From assembly GCA_045597345.1 (NCBI GenBank), contig JAZLJW010000047.1, forward strand, positions 38,677 through 102,676: DNA of 64,000 nt, in the 5' to 3' direction. The DNA comes from Treponema_I sp045597345. GTDB taxonomy: Bacteria; Spirochaetota; Spirochaetia; Treponematales; Treponemataceae. This document shows, one piece after another, positions 32,244 through 41,911 of the stretch; within the stretch, counting starts at the first letter, position 1; every line of letters starts with the position of its first letter. A program made the translations under genes and the position numbers. The notes under the pieces were generated by a model, which did not search any database, was not told the origin of the DNA, and was given only the letters and a program-made list of their open reading frames with translations.

Positions 32244-32804
32244 ATGAACTCAGAAATGAAAGCAGTTGCAGACCGCCTTGCTGGCCTGCGTGATATCCTG
32301 GATGTATCGGTCGAAAAGGCCGCTCAGGTCTGCAAAGTCTCTGTGGAAGAATATGTCCGCTATGAATCCGGTGAAGTTGATATTCCGTTAAGTGTACTTT
32401 TCTGCATGGCAAAAGAGTACAAAATGGACGTAAACACTCTGATTACCGGTGAAGATGCCCGTAAAGTTTCTTATGTTGTTACTCCAAAAGGAAAAGGTGC
32501 TACGGTAGACCGTCTTTCAGATTATCACTTTGAAAGTCTTGCTTTTGGATTTGCAGACCGTATGATCGATCCGTTCCTTGTTACCATTAATCCCGGTGAC
32601 ATTGAAACCATTCATACCACAACCCATCCCGGACAGGAATTCAACTACTGTGTTGAAGGTCATATGAAAGTCCAGATTGGTTCAAGTGAAGTAGAGCTGC
32701 GTGCAGGAGATTCGGTGTATTTTGATTCCATGAAACCACATGGACAGAACTGCCTTGACGGCGCCCCCTGCAAATTTATTACGATTATTATGAATATGAA
32801 CTGA
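32244..32804 (+). CDS. XRE-family regulator with cupin domain, copy 2
   Basis: 186 aa paralogue of the gene at 29758: LRDILDVSVEKAAQVCKVS as the HTH, then HPGQEFNYCVEGHMKVQIGS and GDSVYFDSMKPHGQN in the cupin. ATG at 32244 is preceded by TTGGAGGT 8 nt away; the longer frame from 32199 crosses the hairpin. No 24-bp box is found before it, so it seems to be expressed from the upstream promoter or a weak local one. It ends 12 bp before the second acyl-CoA synthetase gene. Confidence 0.86.
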   Translation: MNSEMKAVADRLAGLRDILDVSVEKAAQVCKVSVEEYVRYESGEVDIPLSVLFCMAKEYKMDVNTLITGEDARKVSYVVTPKGKGATVDRLSDYHFESLAFGFADRMIDPFLVTINPGDIETIHTTTHPGQEFNYCVEGHMKVQIGSSEVELRAGDSVYFDSMKPHGQNCLDGAPCKFITIIMNMN

Positions 32805-32816
32805 GGAACTTAAAAA

Positions 32817-34526
32817 ATGGAAGAAAAATTCTTACCTCGTATGGATTTTGAAAACTACGAGGACTTTTATAAAAACTACAAACTGACTATTCCTGAAAAC
32901 TTTAACTTTGCCTATGACGTAATGGATGCCATAGCAGCAAAGAAACCGGATGCTCCAGCGCTGGTATGGACCAATGATGAGGATGATTACATTTCCATTT
33001 CATTCGGCAGAATGAAAGAACTGTCTGATGCCGCTGCCAGCTATTACCAGTCGTTAGGCATAGGTCACGGGGATTTTGTCATGCTGATTCTGCAGCGCCG
33101 CTATGAATTCTGGATCAGCATGATGGCTTTGCACAAGCTTGGTGCCATTGCCATTCCGGCAAGCCACATGCTGACAAAAGAAGACCTGATTTACCGCAAC
33201 AACTTTGCAAAGATCAAGGCAATCGTTGCCGTAACAGATTCCAGTGTCATCAAAAATATCGAAGAAGCACGGCCTGAATCTCCCACTGTTCAGCATTATG
33301 TATTCGTAAATGCAACCGGTGTTGATAAGCCGGTAGAAAATCCACCTGCAGGTTGGGATGACTTTACTGCAGGCTGTAAATCAGCTCCTGCTTTTGTTGC
33401 CCCTCCCCGGGACCAGGTTTCTCACAATGATGACTACATGCTGGGATACTTTACTTCAGGAACCACCTCACATCCAAAGCTGGCTCTGCATAACTTCCTG
33501 TATCCGCTGGGACACATTACCACTGCAAAGTACTGGCAGCATGTTCAGAACGGCGGTCTTCATCTGACGGTAGCAGATACCGGCTGGGCAAAAACTTCAT
33601 GGGGACGCCTGTATGGCCAGTGGATCTGCGAAACGGCCCTGTTTGTATACGACTACCACAGCAAGTTCAAACCTATTGACCTGCTGCACCAGGTAGAAAA
33701 ACATCACGTAACTACCTTCTGTGCACCACCAACCATCTACCGCTATCTGATTAAAGAAGACCTTTCCGGTATCGATCTTTCAAGTCTGACCCACTGTTCT
33801 ACTGCTGGTGAGCCGCTGGCTGATGAAGTATTCAATAAGTGGCTGGAACTGACCGGACATGAAATTCACGAAGGTTTTGGCCAGACAGAAACCACCGTTT
33901 GTATCTTTAACTTTGACGGTGAAAAGATTAAACCGGGTAGTGTAGGTAAGCCTTCTCCATACTACGACCTGCACCTGCTTGATGAGAACAACGAAGATGT
34001 TGGTATCGCTCAGGTTGGCCAGATTGCCTTTAAGCTTAACAAGGAACTGTTCCCTGAAACAGACGGCCGGTTTCCCGGTCTGGTATGCGAATACTACGGT
34101 GAACCTGAAAAAACAGCTGTTGCCTTTCACGACGGCTATTACTACACTGGTGATCAGGCATGGGTAGACGATGAAGGCTATTACTGGTTCGTTGGCCGCT
34201 GTGATGACGTTATCAAATGTTCCGGTTACCGTATCGGTACCTTTGAAGTAGAATCTGTTCTGCAGCGTCATCCGTCAGTTCTGGAATGTGCGGTAACCGG
34301 TGCACCGGATCCTATCCGCGGCCAGGTTGTAAAGGCTACCATCGTTCTGGCAAAGGGCTATACCGCCAGCGACGAACTGGTTAAGGAAATTAAGACTTTC
34401 GTAAAGACTGAAACCGCTCCGTACAAATATCCCCGTATCGTAGAATTTGTTACGGAACTGCCTAAGACCATCAGCGGAAAAGTTAAGCGCAATGCTATTC
34501 GTGCTGGCGATACCGCAAAAAAATAA
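32817..34526 (+). CDS. AMP-forming acyl-CoA synthetase, copy 2
   Basis: 569 aa, close paralogue of the ligase at 30329. It has the P-loop YFTSGTTSHPKLALHN, GFGQTETTV, YYTGDQAWVDDEG, GYRIGTFEVESVL and LPKTISGKVKR. Motifs are complete, so it should be active. The two copies differ most in the stretch before the P-loop and in the C-terminal tail, consistent with different acid specificities. Expressed with the second XRE-cupin gene. Confidence 0.88.
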   Translation: MEEKFLPRMDFENYEDFYKNYKLTIPENFNFAYDVMDAIAAKKPDAPALVWTNDEDDYISISFGRMKELSDAAASYYQSLGIGHGDFVMLILQRRYEFWISMMALHKLGAIAIPASHMLTKEDLIYRNNFAKIKAIVAVTDSSVIKNIEEARPESPTVQHYVFVNATGVDKPVENPPAGWDDFTAGCKSAPAFVAPPRDQVSHNDDYMLGYFTSGTTSHPKLALHNFLYPLGHITTAKYWQHVQNGGLHLTVADTGWAKTSWGRLYGQWICETALFVYDYHSKFKPIDLLHQVEKHHVTTFCAPPTIYRYLIKEDLSGIDLSSLTHCSTAGEPLADEVFNKWLELTGHEIHEGFGQTETTVCIFNFDGEKIKPGSVGKPSPYYDLHLLDENNEDVGIAQVGQIAFKLNKELFPETDGRFPGLVCEYYGEPEKTAVAFHDGYYYTGDQAWVDDEGYYWFVGRCDDVIKCSGYRIGTFEVESVLQRHPSVLECAVTGAPDPIRGQVVKATIVLAKGYTASDELVKEIKTFVKTETAPYKYPRIVEFVTELPKTISGKVKRNAIRAGDTAKK

Positions 34527-34580
34527 GTACTTGTTAGGAGTGGGGCTGCGTATGTCGCGGTCCACTCAAGGAGATATACT

Positions 34581-35813
34581 ATGATCAAGAGAAATCCCGG
34601 CTTTGCCGAACTTACCGCCGGCTATCTGTTTCCGGAAGTTGCACGTCGCCGCCGTGAGTATCAGGCAGCCCATCCAGATGCAAAAATCATCAGTCTGGGT
34701 ATCGGTAATACTACCGAACCATTAACACCGGCCATTGATGCTGCCATGGCTGAATATGCCAAAGGGCTTTCTACCGCTGCCGGTTATTCCGGTTACGGTG
34801 AAGAGTGCGGAAATGATGATCTTCGTGCAAAAATTGCAGAAACCTGGTACACCAATGTTTCTGCTGATGAAGTTTTTGTTTCTGACGGTGCAAAATGTGA
34901 TATTGCCCGCATTCAGACGCTGTTTGGCAGCGGTGTTCAGGTAGCCGTTCAGGATCCTGCATATCCGGTATACGTAGATGGTTCCGTTATTTCCCGCGCT
35001 GCCGGTTCTCATAAAGAAAAATACAGCGAAAACGGTTACGGCGGTATTGTGTACATGCCCTGTACTGCAGAAAACAACTTCTTCCCAGATTTAAGCGTTG
35101 TGCCGGATAACAGCCTGATTTATTTCTGTTCTCCAAATAACCCTACCGGCGCTGCTTCTACCCGCGAAGAACTGACAAAACTGGTTGCATATGCCAAAGC
35201 ACACGGCTGTATCATCATTTTTGATGCTGCATACGCCTGCTTTATCCGCGATGAAAAACTGCCAAAGACCATTTACGAAATTGAAGGTGCCCGTTCCTGC
35301 GCTATTGAAATCAACAGCTTCAGTAAGCCTGCCGGATTTACCGGTGTACGTCTTGGCTGGTCGGTTGTTCCAAAAGATCTGGTATATGAAGACGGCAGTT
35401 CAGTAAATGCTGACTACAAGCGCGTTAATACCACACTGTTCAACGGTGCATCAAACATTGCACAGGCCGGTGGTATGGCAGCCCTTAGTAAAGAAGGCAT
35501 GAAAGAAATGCGTGGTCTTACCGATTTTTATCTGGAAAACGCCCGCATTATCCGCGATACTGTTACTTCTGATCACTTTAAGAAACTTGGAGTAGAAGTA
35601 TTCGGCGGCGACAATGCTCCCTATGTATGGGTAAAATTCCCCGGACGTAAATCATGGGATGTATTCGACGCAATTCTTGATCAGTGCAATGTAGTAACAA
35701 CGCCAGGTTCGGGATTCGGTCCTGCCGGAGAAAGCTTCATCCGTTTCAGTGCTTTCGGCCACCGCGATGCAGTAAAAGAAGCCTGCCAGCGTCTGTTGAC
35801 TCTGAATGTCTGA
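34581..35813 (+). CDS. dapL: LL-diaminopimelate aminotransferase-like enzyme
   Basis: 410 aa fold-type I PLP enzyme. DapL marks: start MIKRNPGFAELTAGYLFPEV, LGIGNTTEPLTP, YSGYGEECGNDDLR, FCSPNNPTGAA, the PLP lysine in SFSKPAGFTGVRLGW and FGPAGESFIRFSAFGHRD. DapL converts tetrahydrodipicolinate to LL-diaminopimelate in one step, the route expected in spirochaetes; a diaminopimelate decarboxylase-like gene is at 59727. CAAGGAG lies 9 nt before the ATG, after a GAGTGG/CCACTC hairpin (34539-34569). It is co-directional with the ligase genes, so a branched-chain aminotransferase role should also be kept in mind. Confidence 0.88.
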   Translation: MIKRNPGFAELTAGYLFPEVARRRREYQAAHPDAKIISLGIGNTTEPLTPAIDAAMAEYAKGLSTAAGYSGYGEECGNDDLRAKIAETWYTNVSADEVFVSDGAKCDIARIQTLFGSGVQVAVQDPAYPVYVDGSVISRAAGSHKEKYSENGYGGIVYMPCTAENNFFPDLSVVPDNSLIYFCSPNNPTGAASTREELTKLVAYAKAHGCIIIFDAAYACFIRDEKLPKTIYEIEGARSCAIEINSFSKPAGFTGVRLGWSVVPKDLVYEDGSSVNADYKRVNTTLFNGASNIAQAGGMAALSKEGMKEMRGLTDFYLENARIIRDTVTSDHFKKLGVEVFGGDNAPYVWVKFPGRKSWDVFDAILDQCNVVTTPGSGFGPAGESFIRFSAFGHRDAVKEACQRLLTLNV

Positions 35814-35826
35814 TTTTTAGTGGAAT

Positions 35827-35866
35827 AAAAAAAAAGGTGCACTTCATATGATGTGCACCTTTTTTT
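35827..35866. terminator. Bidirectional terminator
   Basis: AAAAAGGTGCAC / GTGCACCTTTTT with a 10-nt loop and A/T runs on both sides, serving the dapL-like gene on one strand and the beta-barrel gene on the other. Confidence 0.85.
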
Positions 35867-36608
35867 ATAGTGAGAACCGCATTCCGCTGGTAATCATCCA
35901 CGGCCTTGTTCTGGGATTCAATGGCAGGAATGAAGCTGAAGCATAGTATCCCTTTTCCTCTGTACCAATATCAAATCCAAAACTTACTCCAGCAGAAGGT
36001 TCAAATTTTCTGGAATGACGGCTGTCCATACGAATAGTACTGGATAAGCCGAGACAAATCCTGAATTTTTCATTTTCTGGTGAAATGGCATATGCCTTTA
36101 TATCGGTTGAGTAATCTGTTCTGGAAAAGGTTTGCGGGTGTATCAACTGCCATTGGAAACATACATCAATTATGGATTCTTCTGTTACAAAGTGCGATTT
36201 TGAAGCAACCCGGTACATATATGGCTTTTTTATACTGTCACCGAGTCCGATTGCTCCCAGAATTCCTGTCTTTGCTTTTCGACCGAGAAAGTTCAAATTT
36301 GCCGTAACACCCGGAAATATGAAGCCTTCGTCGGTAAACAGGAAGAAGCCTCCTCCAGTGGAAAACCATGAAACTGGCGTAAACGCTGCTTGTAATCCGG
36401 CCTCGTATTCTCCCTTAATAAAATATTCTACTGATGACTCAAAACTGAGAGTTTTGGTTATATCCTGAGAAACAAAGCTTGATACACCAAAGCCCCAACC
36501 ATTTGATTTCCCGGCATTAAGAGAAATATTGAAGGTTGTTGCAGGCAAAGACGCAGCGACAATAAAAAAAGTTACAATGCAGCAGTATGTCTTTTTCAAA
36601 ATTCTCAT
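35865..36608 (-). CDS. Predicted outer-membrane beta-barrel protein
   Basis: 247 aa with signal peptide (ILKKTYCCIVTFFIVAASLP). The mature part is made of alternating amphipathic strands (FNISLNAGKSNGWGFGVSSF, TGGGFFLFTDEGFIFPGVTA) and ends with an aromatic-rich strand WMITSGMRFSL, as in small outer-membrane barrels. Start overlaps the end of the upstream gene by 4 bp (ATGA), so the two are coupled. No family recognised; function unknown. Confidence 0.75.
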   Translation of the reverse strand: MRILKKTYCCIVTFFIVAASLPATTFNISLNAGKSNGWGFGVSSFVSQDITKTLSFESSVEYFIKGEYEAGLQAAFTPVSWFSTGGGFFLFTDEGFIFPGVTANLNFLGRKAKTGILGAIGLGDSIKKPYMYRVASKSHFVTEESIIDVCFQWQLIHPQTFSRTDYSTDIKAYAISPENEKFRICLGLSSTIRMDSRHSRKFEPSAGVSFGFDIGTEEKGYYASASFLPLNPRTRPWMITSGMRFSL

Positions 36609-37813
36609 AACAGTGCTTTATACCCAATACTGATGTTAACAAATTCCGTAGGAGTTTTGAACATTGAAGGTCTGAATTGAGAAAAAGCGTTAATTTGTCC
36701 GTTAAAAAGTGAATATTCAAGGAACGGCGTTAACTGAACATCATAACTTTTAATATCTGATGTCAGTGTATGTGCAGAAACAGAGAAATGGGTTCCTGCA
36801 TGGGCTGCATGGCCCAACAGTAAAAAGTCAGTACTTTTCATCATGATATTGAAACCAATAGGATTTCGGGTATACATGCAGTTTTCCAACGCCGATTCAG
36901 GAAGACAGAATAGCGCAGTTGTGTAAGTAAAGGCATTTGTCTTGAATCGTGGTTCCAGGAATATATAGAAATCGGTAAGCTCTGCTTTAAATGCATTTTC
37001 TTTTGGTGCCAGCTGAAATCCTGTAGTTCCAAACTGCATGAAAATACTGGTTAGTCCATTAATTTCAAACAGAGAGGCAATTCCTGTTCTGAGATTAATT
37101 TTCCGGAGCATAAGAAGAACATTAGTTCCTGCAGTATCTACTTTTTCAACAGGAAGAATTACTCCGACTCCACTATCCAGAGCCCCCCAGTCCCAGGCTA
37201 GGGCGTAACGTACATCAAAATTAATTCTTGACTGGTATACAGCTTTTTCTGTTTGTGTTGCAGCGGTAATCAAATCTTTATCAAATGTTCCATATAAACC
37301 GAATGCCATGGAAGCAGGAAGTTTTATTATATAGGAAACACCCACTCCTTCATAATCATAGATTCCACTCATGGAGTAGTGCAGTTGAGGGGTAAGAAAG
37401 GGTGTTGAGAAATTGCGGATTCCGAAATACCTTTTAAGGAAGATATCTGATCCCAGACTTTCCTGTTTTCCAACAAAACCGGAAAACTGTTGCAGTACAC
37501 TGTTTCCTAAGAAACGATATGAAAGAGAAAATTCATTAATAGTAAACCGTGCAGAAGTGTCCTGGAATAATCCTCCGTCAAGGATGTTGTCAGTTTCCAT
37601 AACAAAATCGCCACGGATAATAAACTTGTTATCTATAGCATATTGTCCGGCAAAAATACCACGTGCTTCTATAGATAAGGATTTATTCTGCTGCAGATTG
37701 AAATCAGCGGCGGCACCGGCAAAACTACTGAATGAGTTTTCTGCTGCAAGGGCTCCTGTTATAAGAGCTGCACCAGTAAACAGTATGCATTTTTTCACGA
37801 AAGATCTGATCAT
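36605..37813 (-). CDS. Predicted outer-membrane protein
   Basis: 402 aa with a signal peptide (CILFTGAALITGALAA). Repeated amphipathic strands (RFTINEFSLSYRFLGN, YALAWDWGALDSGVGVILPV) and the terminal strand EFVNISIGYKALL point to a beta barrel of about 16 strands. GGAG lies 7 nt before the ATG. Forms a two-gene operon with the smaller barrel gene. Treponemes have many such lineage-specific outer-membrane proteins; no substrate can be named. Confidence 0.78.
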   Translation of the reverse strand: MIRSFVKKCILFTGAALITGALAAENSFSSFAGAAADFNLQQNKSLSIEARGIFAGQYAIDNKFIIRGDFVMETDNILDGGLFQDTSARFTINEFSLSYRFLGNSVLQQFSGFVGKQESLGSDIFLKRYFGIRNFSTPFLTPQLHYSMSGIYDYEGVGVSYIIKLPASMAFGLYGTFDKDLITAATQTEKAVYQSRINFDVRYALAWDWGALDSGVGVILPVEKVDTAGTNVLLMLRKINLRTGIASLFEINGLTSIFMQFGTTGFQLAPKENAFKAELTDFYIFLEPRFKTNAFTYTTALFCLPESALENCMYTRNPIGFNIMMKSTDFLLLGHAAHAGTHFSVSAHTLTSDIKSYDVQLTPFLEYSLFNGQINAFSQFRPSMFKTPTEFVNISIGYKALL

Positions 37814-37931
37814 TTGTTTCTCCAGGTACTATTACCCATAACTGTTATCGGCAGTAATATGCATTCTCACCACACGGTATACGTAAAAATCCCACAAAAT
37901 TAGCACAAAACCCTACGGTAAAATATCTTTC

Positions 37932-37959
37932 TTGACTTCTGATTTCAGTCTGATACACT
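37932..37959 (+). promoter_or_regulatory. cheA operon promoter
   Basis: TTGACT (37932-37937), 16-nt spacer, TACACT (37954-37959). ATG of cheA begins 7 nt after the -10 with no Shine-Dalgarno, so transcription should start at or next to the A of ATG. Confidence 0.65.
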
Positions 37960-37966
37960 GAAAATC

Positions 37967-40456
37967 ATGAGTGACTATCTTGATATTAATAACGAAGAAT
38001 TGCTGAAAGACTTCTTCTCAGAGGCAGAGCAGCAGGTTGAAAACCTGGAAAGCAACATCCTCGTTATCGAAAATGACCCATCTAACCACGAGGCTATTGA
38101 TGAAATCTTCAGAGCAGCACATACGCTGAAAGGCGGTTCTGCGACTGTAGAAATGACTGAGCTTTCAGGTTTCACACATTGTGTAGAAGATCTCTTGGAT
38201 GAATTGCGTTCTAATACTATTCCTGTAACAGAACCTGTTGTTGATGCTCTTCTGGAAGGTATTGATATCATTAAGGCAATGCTTGAATCCCGCCAGAATG
38301 GTTCTGTGTATTCAGAAGATGTAGAACCGGTAAAAACAAGACTGAGAAGCTTTATTCCTGAAAAAGGTGAAAAGAAAAAGTCTTCATCAGGATCTAAGAT
38401 GTCTCTTGCTCAGGCACAGGCTATGAGTGCTCCTAAACCAGACCCAGTACCGGCTCCGGCTGCAGCTCCTGCTGCTCAGGTTCCAGAAGGTGCATCACTG
38501 ACTGAAGCTGAAATGAATGAACTGAAAGATGCATGCGGTAGTGGAGAAAAACTGTGGAGCGTAACAGTTACCTTTGATGAATCCAACCCGATGAACAGTG
38601 TTGGAGGAATTCAGGTATTCGCTTCATTAAAGAATAAAGGTACTGTTCTTAAAACCGCTCCTGATTTTGATGCTCTTTATGAAGATGAATTCCAGCCCGT
38701 AGTTGTATATTTCATTGCAACAAAATGCGGATCTGATGAACTTGAAGATGCTTCTTTCCTTGACGATGTCACTCTCTGTACTGATGCTAAATGCCTTGAC
38801 GGGCAATCATCATATACTGCAGCTCCATCAGTTGCTCCTGTTGCTGCTGCTCCAACCCCTGCTCCTGCAGCACCTAAACCTGCTCCTGCACCGGTTAAAG
38901 CTCCAGAACCAGTTGCAGTAACTCCTGCACCTGTTGCTGCTGCTCCAGCTTCTGCACCGGAGCCAGCTCCTGCTGCTGAACCAACTCCAGCTGCTCCCGC
39001 TGCTGCTTCTGCACCAGCTGAAAAGAAACCGGCGGCTGCTGGTGGGCAGCATAACCAGCAGGGTAGTGTTCTTCGTGTAGATTCAAGACGTATTGACTCA
39101 CTGCTCAACCTGGTATCTGAAACAGTAATTACAAAAGCAGCTTTCAATCAGACTTCTTCACAGGTAGGAGATTTGCAGTCACAGCTTGCTGCAATTGAAA
39201 ATACCTATAAAGAAAAGGTTCGTAAGCTGTTCGATACTATTCCACGGTACATTGAGTCGTCTCAGAATGGTGCAACCATGAAGGATATCAAGACATCGTT
39301 GAATGCAGATTTTGGCGATTTGTATAATGTCTTTGATACCTTTGATACTTCATTCAAGACAATTGCCGGAAAGTTCCGGTCTTCAACCCAGAACCTGGGT
39401 CGTATTGCCGGTGAACTGCAGGAAGGCGTAATGAAAATCCGAATGGTTCCAATCGCTCAGATTTTCCAGCGCTTCCCACGTGTAGTCCGTGACTTGAGCC
39501 GTGATTTGAACAAAAAGATTAATCTGGTTATTGAAGGTGAAGAGACCGAACTTGACAAGGCAGTAATTGAAGATCTTCTTGATCCTATCATGCACTGTGT
39601 CCGCAACTCACTTGACCATGGTATTGAAACTCCTGATGTTCGTGCTGAAGCCGGCAAGAATGAAGAAGGAACCCTGCTTTTGAAAGCAAGCAACGAAGGT
39701 AACATGATTGTTATCGATATCGTTGACGATGGTCAGGGTATCAATGTTGAAAAAATCCGTAAAAAGGCTGTTGACCGTGGTCTGTTGCATCCAAATAAAC
39801 AGATTACCGATCAGGAAGCTTTCAACCTGATGTTTGAACCTGGATTCTCAACTGCTGATAAGATTACCAACGTATCAGGACGCGGTGTAGGTCTTGATGT
39901 AGTAAAACGTCAGATTGAAAAAATCAACGGTACGGTAGTAGTTACCTCAGAAAGAGGAATGGGAAGTAAATTCTCTATCCGCATTCCACTGACCATGGCA
40001 ATTATCCAAGGTCTTCTGGTACGGGTTGGAAAAGAAGTATACATCATTCCTATTGCTTCGGTAATCGAATCAGTTCGTGTTCATTCCGATGAAATTGCAC
40101 GCATTGATAACTACGAAGTACTTAATGTACGTAATGAAGTTATCAGTATTCTTCGCTTAAGCCGTCTCTTTGGCATAAAGAATACTGTGGAGTCAGAATA
40201 CAGCTTCATCGTTATTGTTGGTACCGCTGACAAGAAAATCGGTGTAATGGTAGATGCTTTGATTGGCGAAGAGGATGTTGTAATTAAACCACTTCGTGAT
40301 CAGTTTACCAATTCACCGGGTATTGCCGGCGCATCAATTCTTGGTGATGGTTCTGTTTCTCTGATTATTGATGTCAGTCAGTTGCTTGAACTTGGGGTAA
40401 AACAGGAACTTGATGCAATCAGTGCTCAAGATTTACTTATTGCCCGTGGAAAATAA
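37967..40456 (+). CDS. cheA: Chemotaxis histidine kinase CheA
   Basis: 829 aa. Hpt domain with His52 in FRAAHTLKGGSATV; a CheY-binding-like middle part; long Pro/Ala-rich linkers (about residues 145-170 and 280-360); dimerisation helices; HATPase with N box DPIMHCVRNSLDHG, G1 IVDDGQGIN, F box FEPGFS and G2 GRGVGLDVV; and a C-terminal CheW-like regulatory domain. It phosphorylates CheY and CheB in response to MCP signals. First gene of cheA - cheW/CheR-like - cheX - cheY, the typical treponemal arrangement. Confidence 0.97.
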   Translation: MSDYLDINNEELLKDFFSEAEQQVENLESNILVIENDPSNHEAIDEIFRAAHTLKGGSATVEMTELSGFTHCVEDLLDELRSNTIPVTEPVVDALLEGIDIIKAMLESRQNGSVYSEDVEPVKTRLRSFIPEKGEKKKSSSGSKMSLAQAQAMSAPKPDPVPAPAAAPAAQVPEGASLTEAEMNELKDACGSGEKLWSVTVTFDESNPMNSVGGIQVFASLKNKGTVLKTAPDFDALYEDEFQPVVVYFIATKCGSDELEDASFLDDVTLCTDAKCLDGQSSYTAAPSVAPVAAAPTPAPAAPKPAPAPVKAPEPVAVTPAPVAAAPASAPEPAPAAEPTPAAPAAASAPAEKKPAAAGGQHNQQGSVLRVDSRRIDSLLNLVSETVITKAAFNQTSSQVGDLQSQLAAIENTYKEKVRKLFDTIPRYIESSQNGATMKDIKTSLNADFGDLYNVFDTFDTSFKTIAGKFRSSTQNLGRIAGELQEGVMKIRMVPIAQIFQRFPRVVRDLSRDLNKKINLVIEGEETELDKAVIEDLLDPIMHCVRNSLDHGIETPDVRAEAGKNEEGTLLLKASNEGNMIVIDIVDDGQGINVEKIRKKAVDRGLLHPNKQITDQEAFNLMFEPGFSTADKITNVSGRGVGLDVVKRQIEKINGTVVVTSERGMGSKFSIRIPLTMAIIQGLLVRVGKEVYIIPIASVIESVRVHSDEIARIDNYEVLNVRNEVISILRLSRLFGIKNTVESEYSFIVIVGTADKKIGVMVDALIGEEDVVIKPLRDQFTNSPGIAGASILGDGSVSLIIDVSQLLELGVKQELDAISAQDLLIARGK

Positions 40457-40480
40457 GTTGTACGTAAAAATGGAGAATAA

Positions 40481-41887
40481 ATGATGGAAGCTGTTCAGGA
40501 TTCAGTTCAGGCTTTGAACGAAGAAATTGCAGAAGAACGCAAAGAACAGGCAATTAACTATGATTTCAAAATGGTAGCCTTCTCCCTTGCTGGAAAAGAC
40601 TATGCCATTGATATCATGAAAGTTAAGGAAATTGCCAAGGCTGGAAACTTCACCTATGTTCCCAATACGTCACCTTTCGTTCTTGGTGTGTATAACTTAC
40701 GTGGTGAAATTATCCCTATTCTTGACCTGCGTCTCTTCTTTAATATTGATATGCCGGAACGCAAAGGCGATGAAATTGAAAATATGATTATCGTAGGCGT
40801 TGGTGATCAGTGTTTTGGTGTTGTAATTGATGTAATTGACCGCGTTGTTGGCGTTCAGAAAAGTTCAATACAGCCACCACACCCACTGTTTGGTGATATC
40901 AGTATTAAATACATTCAGGGTGTAGTTGAAAGCAATGGCCATTTATACATCCTTTTGGATGTAGACCGGATTTTTGGAACAAAATCGGCAGAAGCTCCTG
41001 CTGAAGAAAATCGTCCATTAGCTGGCATTGCAGTGGATGCTCCTGCAGCCCCAGCGGCTCAACCTGCAGCAGCATCACGGCCTGCTCCGGCAGCTTCACC
41101 TGCGCCCGCAGCTGCTCGTCCAGCACCTGCAGCAGCTCCTGCTGAAGAGGACGTTAACATTGGATTTGTTGAAGAAAGTCTTAAAAGCTACAGAAAGTTC
41201 TCTGTAAGCGACGTTAATACTTCATGGGTTCAGAATCGCATGAGAGAATGGACCGGATTGAAGGGTAAAGATAACGTTCAGCTGAATAGTGAACGGGATG
41301 CTGATGAATTTTTGAGTACTTTCTATTCACAGAATACCGGTGCGTTGTGGACTGAGGCTTATGCTAATGAGTTGTATAAAGCTCTTCCAGATAACAGTGC
41401 TCATCAGATTACTGTTTGGAACCCTGGTTGTGGGAAAGGCTTTGAATCTTACTCTTTGGCATGTGTTCTTGCCAAACGGTATCCGGAAGCTAAAATCAAG
41501 ATTTTTGCGCAGGATGTTGACCTGTTGAGTGTTTCAAATGCTCCATTGCTGCAGATTCCACCGGAAGCTGCTGGCTCTTGGCTGAAACAGTTTGTTACTA
41601 AAACAGTGTCGGGGGCCTATGCCTTTATTCAGAACATTAAAGATGCAGTAATGTTCGAATATCATGACTGCCTGAATACCAGTGCTATGCCGCCAGTAGA
41701 TATCGTATTCACCCGCGATACGTTGTCATTCCTGACTGGACAGGCTCAGAACACATTACTGGCAGATTTGCCGGAAAAAATTAAGGGAAATGGTATTGTC
41801 ATTGTTGGTGAAAACGAAGTTCTTCCTGACAGTACAATTTGGCATACTAGAAAATCTGGCTCGCTTGTAGTTTACAGCAAGCAGTAA
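40481..41887 (+). CDS. cheW: CheW - CheR-like fusion protein
   Basis: 468 aa. Residues about 28-170 are a CheW domain (FSLAGKDYAIDIMKVKEI, GVYNLRGEIIPILDLR). A Pro/Ala linker follows, then a CheR-like methyltransferase fold with motif I as WNPGCGKGFESYSLACVLA. The motif normally reading CRNVLIYF is here FTRDTLSFLTG, so methyl transfer is doubtful and a structural role in the receptor array is more likely. Such a CheW-CheR-like hybrid is known from treponemes. ATG at 40481 or 40484 fits GGAG at 40472-40475. Confidence 0.92.
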   Translation: MMEAVQDSVQALNEEIAEERKEQAINYDFKMVAFSLAGKDYAIDIMKVKEIAKAGNFTYVPNTSPFVLGVYNLRGEIIPILDLRLFFNIDMPERKGDEIENMIIVGVGDQCFGVVIDVIDRVVGVQKSSIQPPHPLFGDISIKYIQGVVESNGHLYILLDVDRIFGTKSAEAPAEENRPLAGIAVDAPAAPAAQPAAASRPAPAASPAPAAARPAPAAAPAEEDVNIGFVEESLKSYRKFSVSDVNTSWVQNRMREWTGLKGKDNVQLNSERDADEFLSTFYSQNTGALWTEAYANELYKALPDNSAHQITVWNPGCGKGFESYSLACVLAKRYPEAKIKIFAQDVDLLSVSNAPLLQIPPEAAGSWLKQFVTKTVSGAYAFIQNIKDAVMFEYHDCLNTSAMPPVDIVFTRDTLSFLTGQAQNTLLADLPEKIKGNGIVIVGENEVLPDSTIWHTRKSGSLVVYSKQ

Positions 41888-41911
41888 AACTAAAGATAAA
41901 GGAGTGTTAAG

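Noticed and set aside
38677..39147. 156-aa Ala/Gly-rich ORF on the minus strand
   Set aside because: Mirror of the Pro/Ala-rich linker in cheA; low complexity, no ribosome site and fully inside cheA.
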